From Roseivirga seohaensis (GTDB lineage Bacteria > Bacteroidota > Bacteroidia > Cytophagales > Cyclobacteriaceae), in contig NZ_LRPB01000001.1 in the NCBI RefSeq assembly GCF_001592945.1, positions 1-64,000 of the forward strand: 64,000 nt of DNA, read 5' to 3'. Below are positions 44,601-52,900 of this stretch, piece after piece; position 1 is the stretch's first letter; the number at the start of each line of letters is the position of its first letter. Under the pieces are notes generated by a model. The model was not told where the DNA came from. It saw only the letters and a list, made by a program, of their open reading frames with translations, and ran no database searches. A program made the translations under genes and the position numbers.

Positions 44601-45802
44601 GCCAAAATGCGGCAATACGCAGGCAACTGGCCTATGATGGGCTTTATGCGCAAAGCACCTTCCTAACCGCCCCGTTTACACAAGACAAAAACATGAGCTT
44701 TAATTACTCAACAGTGTTAGAACCGTTTGGCGATTTTAGAGTAACCCTAACAGGAAGAAAAACGCACTCTGAGAATTATCAAGAAATATTCAGACGAGAT
44801 GATGTTGCTGGCGATTACTTAAGCATTAACCCTACCCGAACCGGTACTTATATAGTATCATTCAACATGATAAAAACCGCTTTCGAAAAGGACGATAGCA
44901 ATGACAACTCTCCTCTATTTGCCAATTTTGAAACCTACAGAAATATCTTAAAATCTAGATTAGATCAGTCGAATGATGCAGGAACATATGACCTTAACTC
45001 TCAAGATGTAGTGATCCCAGCATTTTTGGCAGCCTATTCAGGCCAAAGCCCAGATGAGATTAAAACCTCAGCATTCCCACGTCTTCCTATACCGGGCTGG
45101 TCCTTAAATTATCGAGGATTAACAAAGATTGATGCCGTTAAAGAGTTATTTAGTACGGTGAGTATCAGCCATGCTTACAGCAGTCAGTACAGTGTAAGTA
45201 ATTATATCAACTCGGCTTTATATACCTCAAACCTCACTTTAGATAATCAACTTAATGATTATGGTTTGGCAGATCAGTTTAATGAAGACGGCAATTTGGT
45301 GCCAATATTTACTTCTCAGCAAGTAGTTCTTTCAGAGAAATTTTCTCCACTAGTAGGCATAAACCTGAAAACAACCAGTAGTTGGAACCTTGATCTCAAC
45401 TATTCTAAGGAAAGAAACATAGCCCTCAACTTGTCTAATATCCAAGTAACCGAACGGTCGGCAAACGATATTAGCATGACTTTAGGCTATACCAAAGCAG
45501 GAGTTAAAATTCCGTTTAGAATAAGAGGCAGAAAAGAAACCCTACCAAATGAATTACGCTTTAACATGACTTTTAGCCTAAGAGATAACAAAACCGTTCA
45601 GCGAAGAATTGACGAATCGAGCATTGTTACAGAAGGGATTAAAATTTTCCAATTGAATCCAACAGTAGAGTATAATATAAGCGATGCCCTTCAGGTAGCA
45701 TTCTATTTTGAGAAGAATATAAACGAGCCAAGAGTGACCACAAGCTTCTTAAATGCCAGAACTGCCTTTGGTGGAAGAATTAGGTTCAGTTTGTCTCAAT
45801 AA
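38672..45802 (+). CDS. sprA: Type IX secretion system translocon SprA (Sov)
   Basis: A 2376-residue outer-membrane protein, the protein-conducting channel of type IX secretion; the F. johnsoniae homologue of similar length forms a 36-strand barrel to which PorV docks. Here a signal peptide (to about residue 27, KAYA) is followed by the SprA N-terminal region (FFDRLFGGDEINIQTSGFVQLDFGG) and a very long beta-rich body ending in GGRIRFSLSQ with the terminal aromatic-poor beta signature. It uses a TTG start preceded by AGGAAG; no ATG is nearby. Located between ruvA and gcvH, the same order as in other Bacteroidota. The frame is intact over 7.1 kb, so the system is probably functional. Confidence 0.96.
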   Translation: MINQTIKILLLICIGFTFFGGATKAYAYEQQQDSTRISSDTTEYIKTTYPNFGLRYRVGDPLTNRRLKSPLLFNNLNFFNQEYRLDTSKSLVYSEKFGSQFLGPPTRIPFNAALQQREEQGNREFLAEKAKAQDGESAVSNRGQLIPPIALSPFFDRLFGGDEINIQTSGFVQLDFGGQFQRVDNPAIPIRQQRTGGFEFDQNIQMSLQGSIGSKLKIGANFDNSNSFDFENQLKVEFGGLESDIIKTIELGDVSLPVANSLISGAQNLFGFKTQLQFGRLYVTALAATQRGQSQSIEVEGGIQRNEFEIRASDYDENRHFFLGQFFRDNYENWLRSIPSVISGLQVTRVEVYVLNRTNNTQTLRNFAAFMDLGEGDKIYRENNAFIGNGTPNSPTANNANNLYQNLVNDPRLRQADQLSSILEDEKGLEKALDFEKVTGARKLDPSEYYFNSQLGFISLSRQLQSDEVLAVSYEYSYQGRRFKVGELTEDYQNRTESEAIFLKLLRPSKINTQVPTWDLMMKNIYNLNASNISKEAFQLRVIYRDDKTGIDNPSLHEGENTKDVPLIRIFGLDKLNQSGDPQPDANFDFVEDVTINTERGYMLFPVLEPFGQTLENKFAAREQFLVDKYVFDTLYRTTKADAELVSRLNKFYIKGSLQSGSSNEINLNAYQISPGSVQVLAGNTPLIEGSDYTVDYSLGKVNIINPSILNSGKKIRVNYEKADLFNFQSRTLVGTRLDYVLNPKTNFGFTFLNLNERPQLTRVGIGNEPVNNTVWGLDVNYSDESRFITKMVDALPFIDTKAPSTVTFSGEMAHLIPGTSNKVDGVGTSYIDDFESTVTPFSLNNPISWKFGATPKTDDNKFDKSNETTDRLGANYKRAKLAWYTIDNVIYRNTGRSRPENITATDLENHYVRSVGQNEVIKRDAQQIIVNEPSFDLAYYPSERGIYNYNPNLTPEGFLPNPKSNFGAITRAISNEVDFDKTNIEYIEFWMMDPFINTTNGTPNNPRGLIDDGINTPKANTTGGKFILNLGSISEDLMKDERHAFEQGLPADGDPSIENVVENEWGRVTRQPYLNPAFDNSGDARANQDVGLDGLKSSDELTFFANYLSSLNVNATARQQIEADPSGDNFQYYLGDDLDIKDAKVLERYKNFNGLEGNSPINNGNQLYTPSSTNLPDNEDLNRDNTLNDLEEYYEYELNLKPGQLEVGKNNIVDQVSNPIGDSGDIVNWYLFRIPVRKPDRVQGNINGFKSIRYMRTYFTDFEEPVVLRLVNFRLVGSQWRTFQESLFEKGLNEIPEPSDPNFTVSVVSIEENSQGSQGRPPYVLPPGIERDRDNTSAVERRRNEQSLQLCVDDLRDKDARAVFKNVSQDMVNYGRIKMFLHADSQDNLAPGEVTAFLRLGTDFTENYYEIEVPLTMTPSGLLSPEDIWPEENEIDLAFSSLYEVKSRRNASNANLSLPYTETVDRYNITVVGRPDLSTVQTLMIGVRNPSSPDLEPKSFCIWANELRVTDFDSNSGIAANARLDAQLADLGNVSASLRHSGIGFGGIADKISDRNREKTTQYDISTSLKLGKFFPENWGIELPAYFSLENSRSIPQYDPLDPDLPLEDVLNSFETKEERKAYYDKVVDQSKRRSFNFSNVRKRRVNADAPKRIYDIENLSFTYAYNEITRSNINTASYDYKNYRGAITYSYQPKEWFIEPFKNIGFLGSKWLQIIKDINFNLVPNSITINGNVNRSFLKTQLRNSDLGTEGIDPYYEKSFTFDRSYAVNWNLTKALTLDYFANVNAIIDEPEGDINTDIKRDSVWTNFKNFGRIKNYTHTINSSYTLPFEKIPATNWLNSTVSYASTYNWKAGAIGQADSLGNYAGNTRIVKVNGKIDMQKIYNNIGLLKKINSPTRSRTRPTGIAANDTTKQRKTIDQMPALKALLRAVMMVRSATFDYSIAQGTVLPGYMPDVFLFGLDEDMKNPSLGFIVGSQNAAIRRQLAYDGLYAQSTFLTAPFTQDKNMSFNYSTVLEPFGDFRVTLTGRKTHSENYQEIFRRDDVAGDYLSINPTRTGTYIVSFNMIKTAFEKDDSNDNSPLFANFETYRNILKSRLDQSNDAGTYDLNSQDVVIPAFLAAYSGQSPDEIKTSAFPRLPIPGWSLNYRGLTKIDAVKELFSTVSISHAYSSQYSVSNYINSALYTSNLTLDNQLNDYGLADQFNEDGNLVPIFTSQQVVLSEKFSPLVGINLKTTSSWNLDLNYSKERNIALNLSNIQVTERSANDISMTLGYTKAGVKIPFRIRGRKETLPNELRFNMTFSLRDNKTVQRRIDESSIVTEGIKIFQLNPTVEYNISDALQVAFYFEKNINEPRVTTSFLNARTAFGGRIRFSLSQ

Positions 45803-45828
45803 ACACTTATTTTTCGCAAAAATCCGTT

Positions 45829-45836
45829 TATTTTTG
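45829..45836 (+). promoter_or_regulatory. Promoter -7 box of gcvH
   Basis: TATTTTTG matches TAnnTTTG exactly and lies 20 bp before the gcvH ATG in the 54-bp gap after sprA. The -33 element is a T-rich stretch and not clear. Confidence 0.4.
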
Positions 45837-45856
45837 GTCGAATTTATTTTAAAGAA

Positions 45857-46237
45857 ATGAACATACCAGAAAACTTATTGTATACCAAAGATCACGAGTG
45901 GATTAAGGTTGAAGGCGAAGAGGCAACAGTTGGAATTACTGATTTTGCTCAAAGCGAGCTTGGCGATATCGTATATGTTGAAATTGAAACAGAAGGAGAT
46001 TCGCTTGACAAAGAAGAGGTATTCGGCACCGTTGAAGCTGTAAAAACCGTTTCGGATCTATTTATGCCCCTTTCGGGTGAAGTAAAAGAATTTAACAGCC
46101 AGCTTGAAGATGCACCAGAGACAGTGAATTCTGACCCTTATGGAGAAGGTTGGATGATCAAAATCACAATGAGTGATCCTTCAGAAGTAGATGGTCTTAT
46201 GGATGCTGCTGCTTACAAAGCATTGATCGGTCAGTAG
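45857..46237 (+). CDS. gcvH: Glycine cleavage system H protein
   Basis: A 126-residue lipoyl carrier that shuttles the aminomethyl group between the P, T and L proteins of glycine cleavage. The lipoyl-lysine is Lys63 in [13 protein letters not shown], in the expected place, and the surroundings ([12 protein letters not shown] at the start, FGTVE... PLSGEV) are canonical. It lies 54 bp after sprA with its own promoter box and is followed 14 bp later by vanZ. gcvT is 16 kb away in the same window; gcvP is not seen. Confidence 0.95.
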   Translation: MNIPENLLYTKDHEWIKVEGEEATVGITDFAQSELGDIVYVEIETEGDSLDKEEVFGTVEAVKTVSDLFMPLSGEVKEFNSQLEDAPETVNSDPYGEGWMIKITMSDPSEVDGLMDAAAYKALIGQ

Positions 46238-46251
46238 ATCCAATTTACCCA

Positions 46252-46620
46252 TTGCGCTCGTTTATTAAACAATATTGGGCCAGTGTATTATGGGCCATAG
46301 TATTGGCAGTATTAATGCTATTGCCTCAAGATTCTTTTCCAGAGTCTAAATTACTTTCTTATGACAAACTAGCCCACTTGGGTGTTTTTGGAATTCTGAG
46401 TTTTTTAGTACTTCTAGGAAAAAGAAATAAAGAAGACAAAGTACGGCTTGAAAACAAATCCTTAATAAGGGCGTTAACTATATGCATAGTTTACGGACTG
46501 GTTTTGGAATCATTGCAGTCCGTTGTACCTGGTAGAATGACAGATATTTATGATTTGCTCTCAAATACAATTGGAGCTATTGCAGGTGTCGTAGTTTTTT
46601 CTACTTTTATAAAATATTAG
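46252..46620 (+). CDS. VanZ-like family membrane protein
   Basis: A 122-residue protein with four predicted spans and the VanZ-like signature, including LSYDKLAHLGVFGILSF (37-53) and SVVPGRMTDIYDLLSNTIGAIAG near 87-109. The family is of unknown function; VanZ itself lowers teicoplanin binding. It uses a TTG start and sits 14 bp after gcvH, an arrangement seen beside sprA in other Bacteroidota, so it is probably co-transcribed with gcvH rather than acting in the glycine pathway. Confidence 0.85.
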   Translation: MRSFIKQYWASVLWAIVLAVLMLLPQDSFPESKLLSYDKLAHLGVFGILSFLVLLGKRNKEDKVRLENKSLIRALTICIVYGLVLESLQSVVPGRMTDIYDLLSNTIGAIAGVVVFSTFIKY

Positions 46621-46652
46621 TTTGCGAATACCAAACTAATAGCATAGTTTTA
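46621..46652 (+). promoter_or_regulatory. Candidate promoter of the TonB gene cluster
   Basis: TTTG at 46621-46624 and TAGTTTTA at 46645-46652 (one mismatch to TAnnTTTG) are 20 bp apart, the spacing of a Bacteroidota promoter, and end 21 bp before the first TonB-like ATG. Confidence 0.5.
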
Positions 46653-46673
46653 AAAGTGTAACTAAAAGAGATT

Positions 46674-47348
46674 ATGGAAGCTAAAAAGACTCCGTCAGCA
46701 GACTTGAACAAAAAGTCTAGCCTATTCTTAGCAATAGGTCTGCTAGTGAGCCTTGGTATTACATTCGCTGCCTTTGAATGGAAGAAAACTGAAAAGGGTG
46801 AGTTAATGGACCTAGGTATGGCAACTGACGATTTTGAAGATTTAATTGAAATCCCACCAACCGAGCAACCACCACCACCACCGCCTGTAAAACAGCAGCC
46901 TCAAATTATTGAGATTCCTGATGAAGAGGAGATCGAAGAGGAAATCGAGATCAATTTGGATGTGGAAATCACTGAAGAGCAAGAGGTTGAGGAAATTGTT
47001 TTTGAAGAAGAACCTGAAGAGGAAGTAGGAGATGAAATATTCCTTATTGTTGAGGAAAACGCTGAATTCCCTGGAGGTGATGCTGAGTGGAACAAATTCT
47101 TACAAAAGAACCTAAAATACCCTCGTTCAGCTCAAAGAATGGGAATTGAAGGTGCTGTATTTTTATCTTTTGTAGTTGATAAAGAAGGTAAAATTTCTGA
47201 CATCACTGTAACTAGAGGAATTGGAGGCGGCTGCGATGATGAAGCAGTTAGAGTTTTGGAGTCATCTCCAAGATGGACCCCAGGAAAGCAAAGAGGTAGA
47301 GCCGTTAAGTCAAGAATGGCCATCCGAATTCTTTTCAAACTTAAGTAA
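46674..47348 (+). CDS. TonB-like energy transducer, copy 1
   Basis: A 224-residue TonB-type protein: cytoplasmic N-terminus MEAKKTPSADLNKKSS, one membrane anchor at about 17-34, an acidic and proline-rich periplasmic linker (about 60-125, with PPPPPP), and the TonB C-terminal domain at about 135-224 with YPRSAQRMGIEGAV and VTRGIGGGCDDEAVRVL. It would couple the proton motive force to an outer-membrane transporter. First of three tandem paralogs, each followed by its own hairpin. No ExbB/ExbD or SusCD gene is adjacent. Confidence 0.9.
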   Translation: MEAKKTPSADLNKKSSLFLAIGLLVSLGITFAAFEWKKTEKGELMDLGMATDDFEDLIEIPPTEQPPPPPPVKQQPQIIEIPDEEEIEEEIEINLDVEITEEQEVEEIVFEEEPEEEVGDEIFLIVEENAEFPGGDAEWNKFLQKNLKYPRSAQRMGIEGAVFLSFVVDKEGKISDITVTRGIGGGCDDEAVRVLESSPRWTPGKQRGRAVKSRMAIRILFKLK

Positions 47349-47354
47349 TTTTAG

Positions 47355-47381
47355 AAAGCCCAATTAAGTTGGGCTTTTTTT
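47355..47381 (+). terminator. Rho-independent terminator after TonB copy 1
   Basis: AAGCCCAA pairs with TTGGGCTT around five bases and is followed by seven T. Confidence 0.9.
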
Positions 47382-47496
47382 AGTACTACATTAACTAGTT
47401 TTTTAGTTTTATATTGAGTATGTTTAGTTAATGATTCTGCAAACGAAAAAAAAGAAAGAATCAATAATCATATTTCTAACCTTAAATGATAAAACT

Positions 47497-48165
47497 ATGG
47501 AAGCTAAGAAATCTCCAGCGGCTGATATAAACAGAAAGTCAAGTCTGTTTTTAGCCATCGGCTTATTAGCAAGTCTAGGTATCACTTTTGCTGCTTTTGA
47601 ATGGAAGCAACATGAAAGAGGTGACCTAATGGACTTAGGTATGGCACTCAACGATTTTGATGATTTAATAGAAATCCCGCCAACAGAGCAGCCACCTCCA
47701 AAAGCCCCTCCTATTCAACAACCAAAAATTATATCAATACCAGATGATGAGGAAATTGATACGGATATAGAAATCAATATTGATGTGGATATATCGGAAG
47801 ATACAGAAATAGCCGATCTTGTTTTTGAAGATGAGCCCGATGAAGTGGTATCAGATGAACCATTCCTGATTGTAGAAGAGATGGCTAAATTTCCTGGAGA
47901 TGGCTGGAATAAGTTCCTAAACGATAACTTAAAGTATCCGCGCCAGGCTCAACGGATGGGGATTGATGGTGCAGTAGACCTTTCCTTTGTGGTAGACGCT
48001 AATGGTATAATTTCAGATATTGAAGTAACCCGAGGCATTGGAGGCGGTTGCGATGAAGAAGCGATTCGTGTGCTTAAATCTTCGCCAAAATGGATTCCAG
48101 GAAAACAACGAGGTGTTGCTGTAAAATCAAGAATGGCCATCAGAATTAAATTTAGGCTTAAATAG
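47497..48165 (+). CDS. TonB-like energy transducer, copy 2
   Basis: A 222-residue paralog of copy 1, closely similar along its whole length: MEAKKSPAADINRKSS, anchor SLFLAIGLLASLGITFAAF, an Asp/Glu-rich linker and the TonB fold (LKYPRQAQRMGIDGAV, VTRGIGGGCDEEAIRVL). The start is the ATG aligning with copy 1; an ATG 22 codons earlier would add a lysine-rich leader that copy 1 lacks. Set off from its neighbours by terminators on both sides, so each copy may be expressed separately. Confidence 0.9.
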   Translation: MEAKKSPAADINRKSSLFLAIGLLASLGITFAAFEWKQHERGDLMDLGMALNDFDDLIEIPPTEQPPPKAPPIQQPKIISIPDDEEIDTDIEINIDVDISEDTEIADLVFEDEPDEVVSDEPFLIVEEMAKFPGDGWNKFLNDNLKYPRQAQRMGIDGAVDLSFVVDANGIISDIEVTRGIGGGCDEEAIRVLKSSPKWIPGKQRGVAVKSRMAIRIKFRLK

Positions 48166-48171
48166 AAGAAT

Positions 48172-48194
48172 GCCCAACCCAGTTGGGCTTTTTT
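48172..48194 (+). terminator. Rho-independent terminator after TonB copy 2
   Basis: GCCCAAC pairs with GTTGGGC around three bases and runs into six T. The stem GCCCAA is the same as in the terminator of copy 1, so the duplication seems to have included the terminator. Confidence 0.88.
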
Positions 48195-48234
48195 GGTACC
48201 TTTACAACTAATTAATTAGTTTAAATACAAAATC

Positions 48235-48897
48235 ATGGAAACTAAAAAGAATACTCAAGTAGATATTGAAGGGAAAAGACCTCTTTTTCTCTTCATTGGT
48301 TTAACCGTTAGTTTGGGCATAAGTCTAGCAGCTTTTGAATACAAAACTCTACCAGTAGAACCATTTGTATTACCCTATGATTCACAAGATCACAGAAGCT
48401 TTGACGAGCCTCCTATTACAATCCACGAGCCACCAAAGCCTATTCAACAGCCTGTACTTATAGAAGTTCCTAATGTAGAAGAGCTTAATGAAATCGTTGA
48501 TTTTACCTTTGAAATAGAACCCAATAACATTGAAAATATGGTATTGGATGAAATCATTACAGAAAAAGCCGAAAAAGCTGAAGACCCATTCATCGTTTTG
48601 GAAAAAGAGGCTTCCTTTCCCGGAGGCAATGAAGCTTGGGCTAAATTTCTAAATAAGAACTTTAGGTATCCAAGAAATGCCCAGAAAATGGGGATTGAAG
48701 GTAAGGTAATTCTCACTTTCAATGTTGCTGCCAATGGCGAAATTTCAGATTTGAAAGTCGTAAGAGGTATTAGTAAAGATTGCGATGCAGAAGCCATTCG
48801 AGTACTTAGTAAATCTCCGAGGTGGAATCCAGGTGAGCAGCGGGGAATTCCAGTGAAATCGCCAAGACAAGTGACTATTCATTTTAAACTCAATTAA
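48235..48897 (+). CDS. TonB-like energy transducer, copy 3
   Basis: A 220-residue more diverged paralog. The anchor (LFLFIGLTVSLGISLAAFEY) and the TonB C-terminal domain (FRYPRNAQKMGIEGKV, VVRGISKDCDAEAIRVL) align with the other two copies, but the linker is longer in hydrophobic residues and lacks the proline run, and GGGC has become SKDC. It probably serves a different outer-membrane partner or is an older duplicate. It ends the rightward block that starts at the crotonase gene. Confidence 0.88.
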   Translation: METKKNTQVDIEGKRPLFLFIGLTVSLGISLAAFEYKTLPVEPFVLPYDSQDHRSFDEPPITIHEPPKPIQQPVLIEVPNVEELNEIVDFTFEIEPNNIENMVLDEIITEKAEKAEDPFIVLEKEASFPGGNEAWAKFLNKNFRYPRNAQKMGIEGKVILTFNVAANGEISDLKVVRGISKDCDAEAIRVLSKSPRWNPGEQRGIPVKSPRQVTIHFKLN

Positions 48898-48914
48898 TTC
48901 ATACAACGCAAGAA

Positions 48915-48933
48915 GCCTGCTTTAAAGGCAGGC
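48915..48933. terminator. Hairpin between TonB copy 3 and yicC
   Basis: GCCTGC/GCAGGC with a seven-base loop in the convergent gap, followed by CTCTTATTTATTT on the plus side. It may stop transcription from both directions; the U tract is weak. Confidence 0.55.
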
Positions 48934-48970
48934 CTCTTATTTATTTCGTGAAGATCGAATTCAAGCAAGC

Positions 48971-49852
48971 TTAAATCACATTTAAAAGCTGCTCTTTAAT
49001 CTTTTCTAACTCGTCCTTCATACACACTACAAAACGCTGCATAGGCGCGTAATTAGCTTTAGAACCAATTGTATTTATTTCCCTTCCTATTTCTTGAGAA
49101 ATGAAATTCAGTTTCTTTCCTTGCGAGTTTGTCTCTTTCAAAATTTCTAAGAAGTAATCAAGGTGAGCACTCAAACGAACGAACTCTTCACTTACATCTA
49201 GCTTCTCAATAAAGTAGATCATTTCCTGTTCGAATCTATTCACATCAAACTGATCAGATCCTAGTAAATCTTTTTGATGACCTTCTATTCGTTCTCTTAT
49301 AGATACTAACCTCTCTCCTTCTACTGCCTTAATATCATTTAGGTAATTCTCAATATTTTGAATATAAGATTCAAGCTCAGATTGAAGTTTTGCTCCTTCT
49401 TGCTCTCTAAACTCATTACAGTGAGCGATAGCGGCAATTAAATTTTCTTTGGTGAATTCCCATTGTTGGGTAATCACCTCCTCATTTATACCCGATCCCG
49501 ACATTACTTCTGGGCTGTGTAGAGCCAACCTAAAAAGATCTCTCTTTTCGGCCCCCACCTCAGTAGCAAGTTGATCATACTCATTATAATACGACTTGAA
49601 TAATGCATGATTCACTTCCTGTTTTGAAGCTTCGGCATCGTCTGAGCTCATCTCGATACTTACCGCTACTTTACCTCTCACCAACTCAGAGTTCAATATA
49701 TTTCTGATCTCAAGTTCTTTGTCTTGTAGGTGTCTTGGCAGACGAATTTGAGCGTCAAGAAATTTAGAATTGAGAGAGCGAATTTCAACAGAAACTTGCA
49801 TTGCGCCTTTCTGCGCTTTAGATAGGCCGTAGCCCGTCATTGATTTAAGCAT
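48971..49852 (-). CDS. YicC/YloC family endoribonuclease
   Basis: A 293-residue protein with the family start MLKSMTGYGLSK, EIRSLNSKFLD near 27-37 and the conserved C-terminus ending IKEQLLNVI, preceded by the IGREINTIGSKAN helix. YicC-type enzymes are recently recognised endoribonucleases that join RNA turnover. Coiled-coil-like helices occupy residues 130-230. Divergence from the upstream 1087-aa gene is by 59 bp on the same strand, so it may be transcribed on its own or with it. Confidence 0.92.
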   Translation of the reverse strand: MLKSMTGYGLSKAQKGAMQVSVEIRSLNSKFLDAQIRLPRHLQDKELEIRNILNSELVRGKVAVSIEMSSDDAEASKQEVNHALFKSYYNEYDQLATEVGAEKRDLFRLALHSPEVMSGSGINEEVITQQWEFTKENLIAAIAHCNEFREQEGAKLQSELESYIQNIENYLNDIKAVEGERLVSIRERIEGHQKDLLGSDQFDVNRFEQEMIYFIEKLDVSEEFVRLSAHLDYFLEILKETNSQGKKLNFISQEIGREINTIGSKANYAPMQRFVVCMKDELEKIKEQLLNVI

Positions 49853-49911
49853 GTAAATTGGTTTTAAACAACTTGCGAAGTTAAGCCTATTCAGCCAATC
49901 TCAAAAAGTAA

Positions 49912-52900
49912 TTAAAAATCGTACCCAATTGATATTTGAAGTTTTGGATTTCCAACATTGAAATCTTGTATAGGCCAAGCTAAGTCGAGCCTAGAGAAAA
50001 AACCAAAGAGCATGGTTCTCATTCCTACTCCAGCGCTCTGTAGCCATGGATTACTAAAATCATTAATTACACCAGAAAAAGGAGAGCCAGGGACTACAAT
50101 TTCCTCCGTATTCACATCATTTCGGGCTTGAAAAGCCGAAATCTCATACCAAGCAGAACCTATATCGTAAAACCCAAGAAACTGAAGATTTCTAATAAAG
50201 CTAGATTTGGTATCGGCCGTAGCCAAAAACTGATTTACTGGTAACCTAAGTTCACCAGACAAGGTCAGTACCGTACTTCCCTGAAAAGTATTATATGAAT
50301 AACCTCTAAGGTTAGTGAACTGATTGAATAAAATATCACTGTTGTCATTTAAGGTTTGTAAAAGGAAAGGATCAGGTTCAGAACCTTCTACGGCCTCCCT
50401 CTTATTAAAGGCCCAATTATCCACCCCTCCTAATAAATAGGATTTTGGTGCTTTTCCTCCATAATGCCCAAAAAACACCCTGCCTGCTAAGTAAACACCT
50501 TTGGTGACTCTTTGATAATGCCTAATATCTGCTTCAATTTTATTAAATCCGACCGCATTTTTATTCAACTTTGAATGTGACTCAAAAGTCAATTTAGCTC
50601 TAGTTCCTTCATGAATATTGGTTCCGCCAGTCAAGCTGTTATCAAAAACAACACTTGTATTCAGGCCTAAATAATTAGCCGTTTTTTCTGCCACTATTCC
50701 CGAGGGTGCATTAAGTAGTAACAAGTAATCTAAATCAATATATCGGGTTTGCTCGAAGAAGGGACTCACCTCAAGCCTTAGGTAAGGACTAAATGGGAAG
50801 GCCGCCCCCAACTCAAATCGATTCAGGTTATATCGCTGAGATTGTGTTGTTGTATTGTCTCTTAATAAAATTGACTTACGAAAGTACTTCGCTTTTATGT
50901 CGATAGCTTCTTTAAGATATTCGTACTCCAAAAAAACATCAAAACCACTATTGAAATTATAGGGCACTAATGCGCCTCCATGCAGTCTATGGTTTTCCAA
51001 ATAATCATTCATCTGAATTTCCAACAACTGGGAAAAAGATCTCAGTTCGTCTATTACGAATGATGTTACTACATTATTGGTCTGGAAACGAGGTTCGTAT
51101 GCATTCGGTCCTTCTATTGTATTTTTTAGACCTCTATTTTGATAAAGGCTTAAGAATGACCTATTGGCCCCTTCATCAGAAACTGGTGCTTCAAACTTAT
51201 AGTCTTTAGAGTTTACCTTCGATTCATTCTTAAACACATAATTCTCAGTATCAATAGCACCTAATTTTAAAGAATCAATCTTTGGTTGTTTTGGTACTTC
51301 AGTTATTTTTTTGGCTTTGGTTAGACTATCTGTGTTTTCGGTATCCAACAATCTCTTTCTTCTAATTTCACTTAGTATTCTGATACTTTCAAGCTCCCTT
51401 CGTGGTGTAGCTGTCGTAAATATGTGTTGAATATTCCCCAAACTCTCGAGGTAAATAACATCCTTAGAGTCGAGTGTAGATATAAAAGCTATTCGATTAT
51501 GGTTCTGGTCGATAGTAAACTCTTTGATTCCAAAACTGTAATTACTCATTTGCTTACTGATTGAGTCATTTACAGTATGTAGATAAACATTATTTACGCC
51601 CTGTTGATCGCTCAAGTAATAAATTTCATTCAGATTTTTTGCAATGGGGTTAGATTCTACTGAAAGAGAGTTTGTTAGTTTTCCGTATACGCTATCGACT
51701 AAGTCTAAATCGTAGGTATAAAGATTAAACTGGTTAGAACTTACATCTTTTAAATCAATTGGCCCTTCTACATAAACACTGTCTGTTGGTCGGTTAGAAG
51801 AAAATAAAACGACATTGGACTCTGGTAAAAAGCTAATATCTCGATCATCATAACTATCATTTGAAATCCTTCTGATCGTTCCTCTATTTACTAAGTACAA
51901 ATAAGCATCGCTTTTTCCGTTTACAACTCCTGTTAATGCTGCTAACCTACCACCTTGCTTAAACTCAAAACTCTGAATCTGGCTTACGGTAGGAATGGCC
52001 AATACCTGCTCTCCTTTTGCTCCAACTCTCTTAATGGTTACTGTGTTTCTTCCTTCAGAGTAGGCAACAATTCCCAAAGTAAATTCATCTACCCAGCTTA
52101 AAAGGGGATAATTACTATTCACTTCCTGTGCCAATAACTTAATTCCGCCTTTGTAAAGCACCATTTCTTCTCGAGAGTCCATGTTAATTACTCTCACTTC
52201 GTACTTCCCATTATCAAACACAGTGTAGGCTAGCAAAGAGCCTTCTGCATTAAATTTTAAATGGCCGATTGTAGATGTTTTTGATCTACTTCCAGAAATT
52301 ATCTGTGATTCAGGAAGCCTCTTATAACTCTCCATTATACGGAGGTTCATTTGGGAGTAAAAGGCTTTCCATCCCTCCATGAAGTCTTTATAAGGAACTC
52401 CCAGCGTTTTGGAAATACTGCTCTCCTCATCTTTAACAATTCTAGCTAAGTTCAGAATATTTGAAATATCTCTCTTTCCGTAGGTTTGGGCAATGTAATT
52501 CCAAATTGACTGACCTAATAGAAGATTAGCTTCTTTGCTTAGTTTCGAAAATTTGGCAGGCTGTTCTTGCAACACATAATCTCTTGCCATATCATCCATC
52601 TCTTTGTTCCATCCGTAGGCTACATAAGCAGAAACACCATCGATAAACCAATTGGGAATTGGCGATGAAAAGGTTGACTGAAACATTTCAGCTATGTTTC
52701 CACCAAACCACATTTCCTCAACCAACATTTTGGTGAAATTGAAAACGAGTTCCTCTTTAAACGAAGCGTAATCTCCAGAAAAAGCTACTTCAACTTGAGA
52801 TTTAACGAAGTCGGTTTGACCTCCGATTGTAAAGTCATCTCCTTTAACACCTACATTACTCTGCTGCTTTTCGGCTATAGAGTTGTATAAAAATATTCTA

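Noticed and set aside
46674-48897. Part of a SusCD polysaccharide-utilisation locus
   Set aside because: No SusC/SusD, sulfatase or glycoside hydrolase gene lies near; only the TonB-like genes are present.
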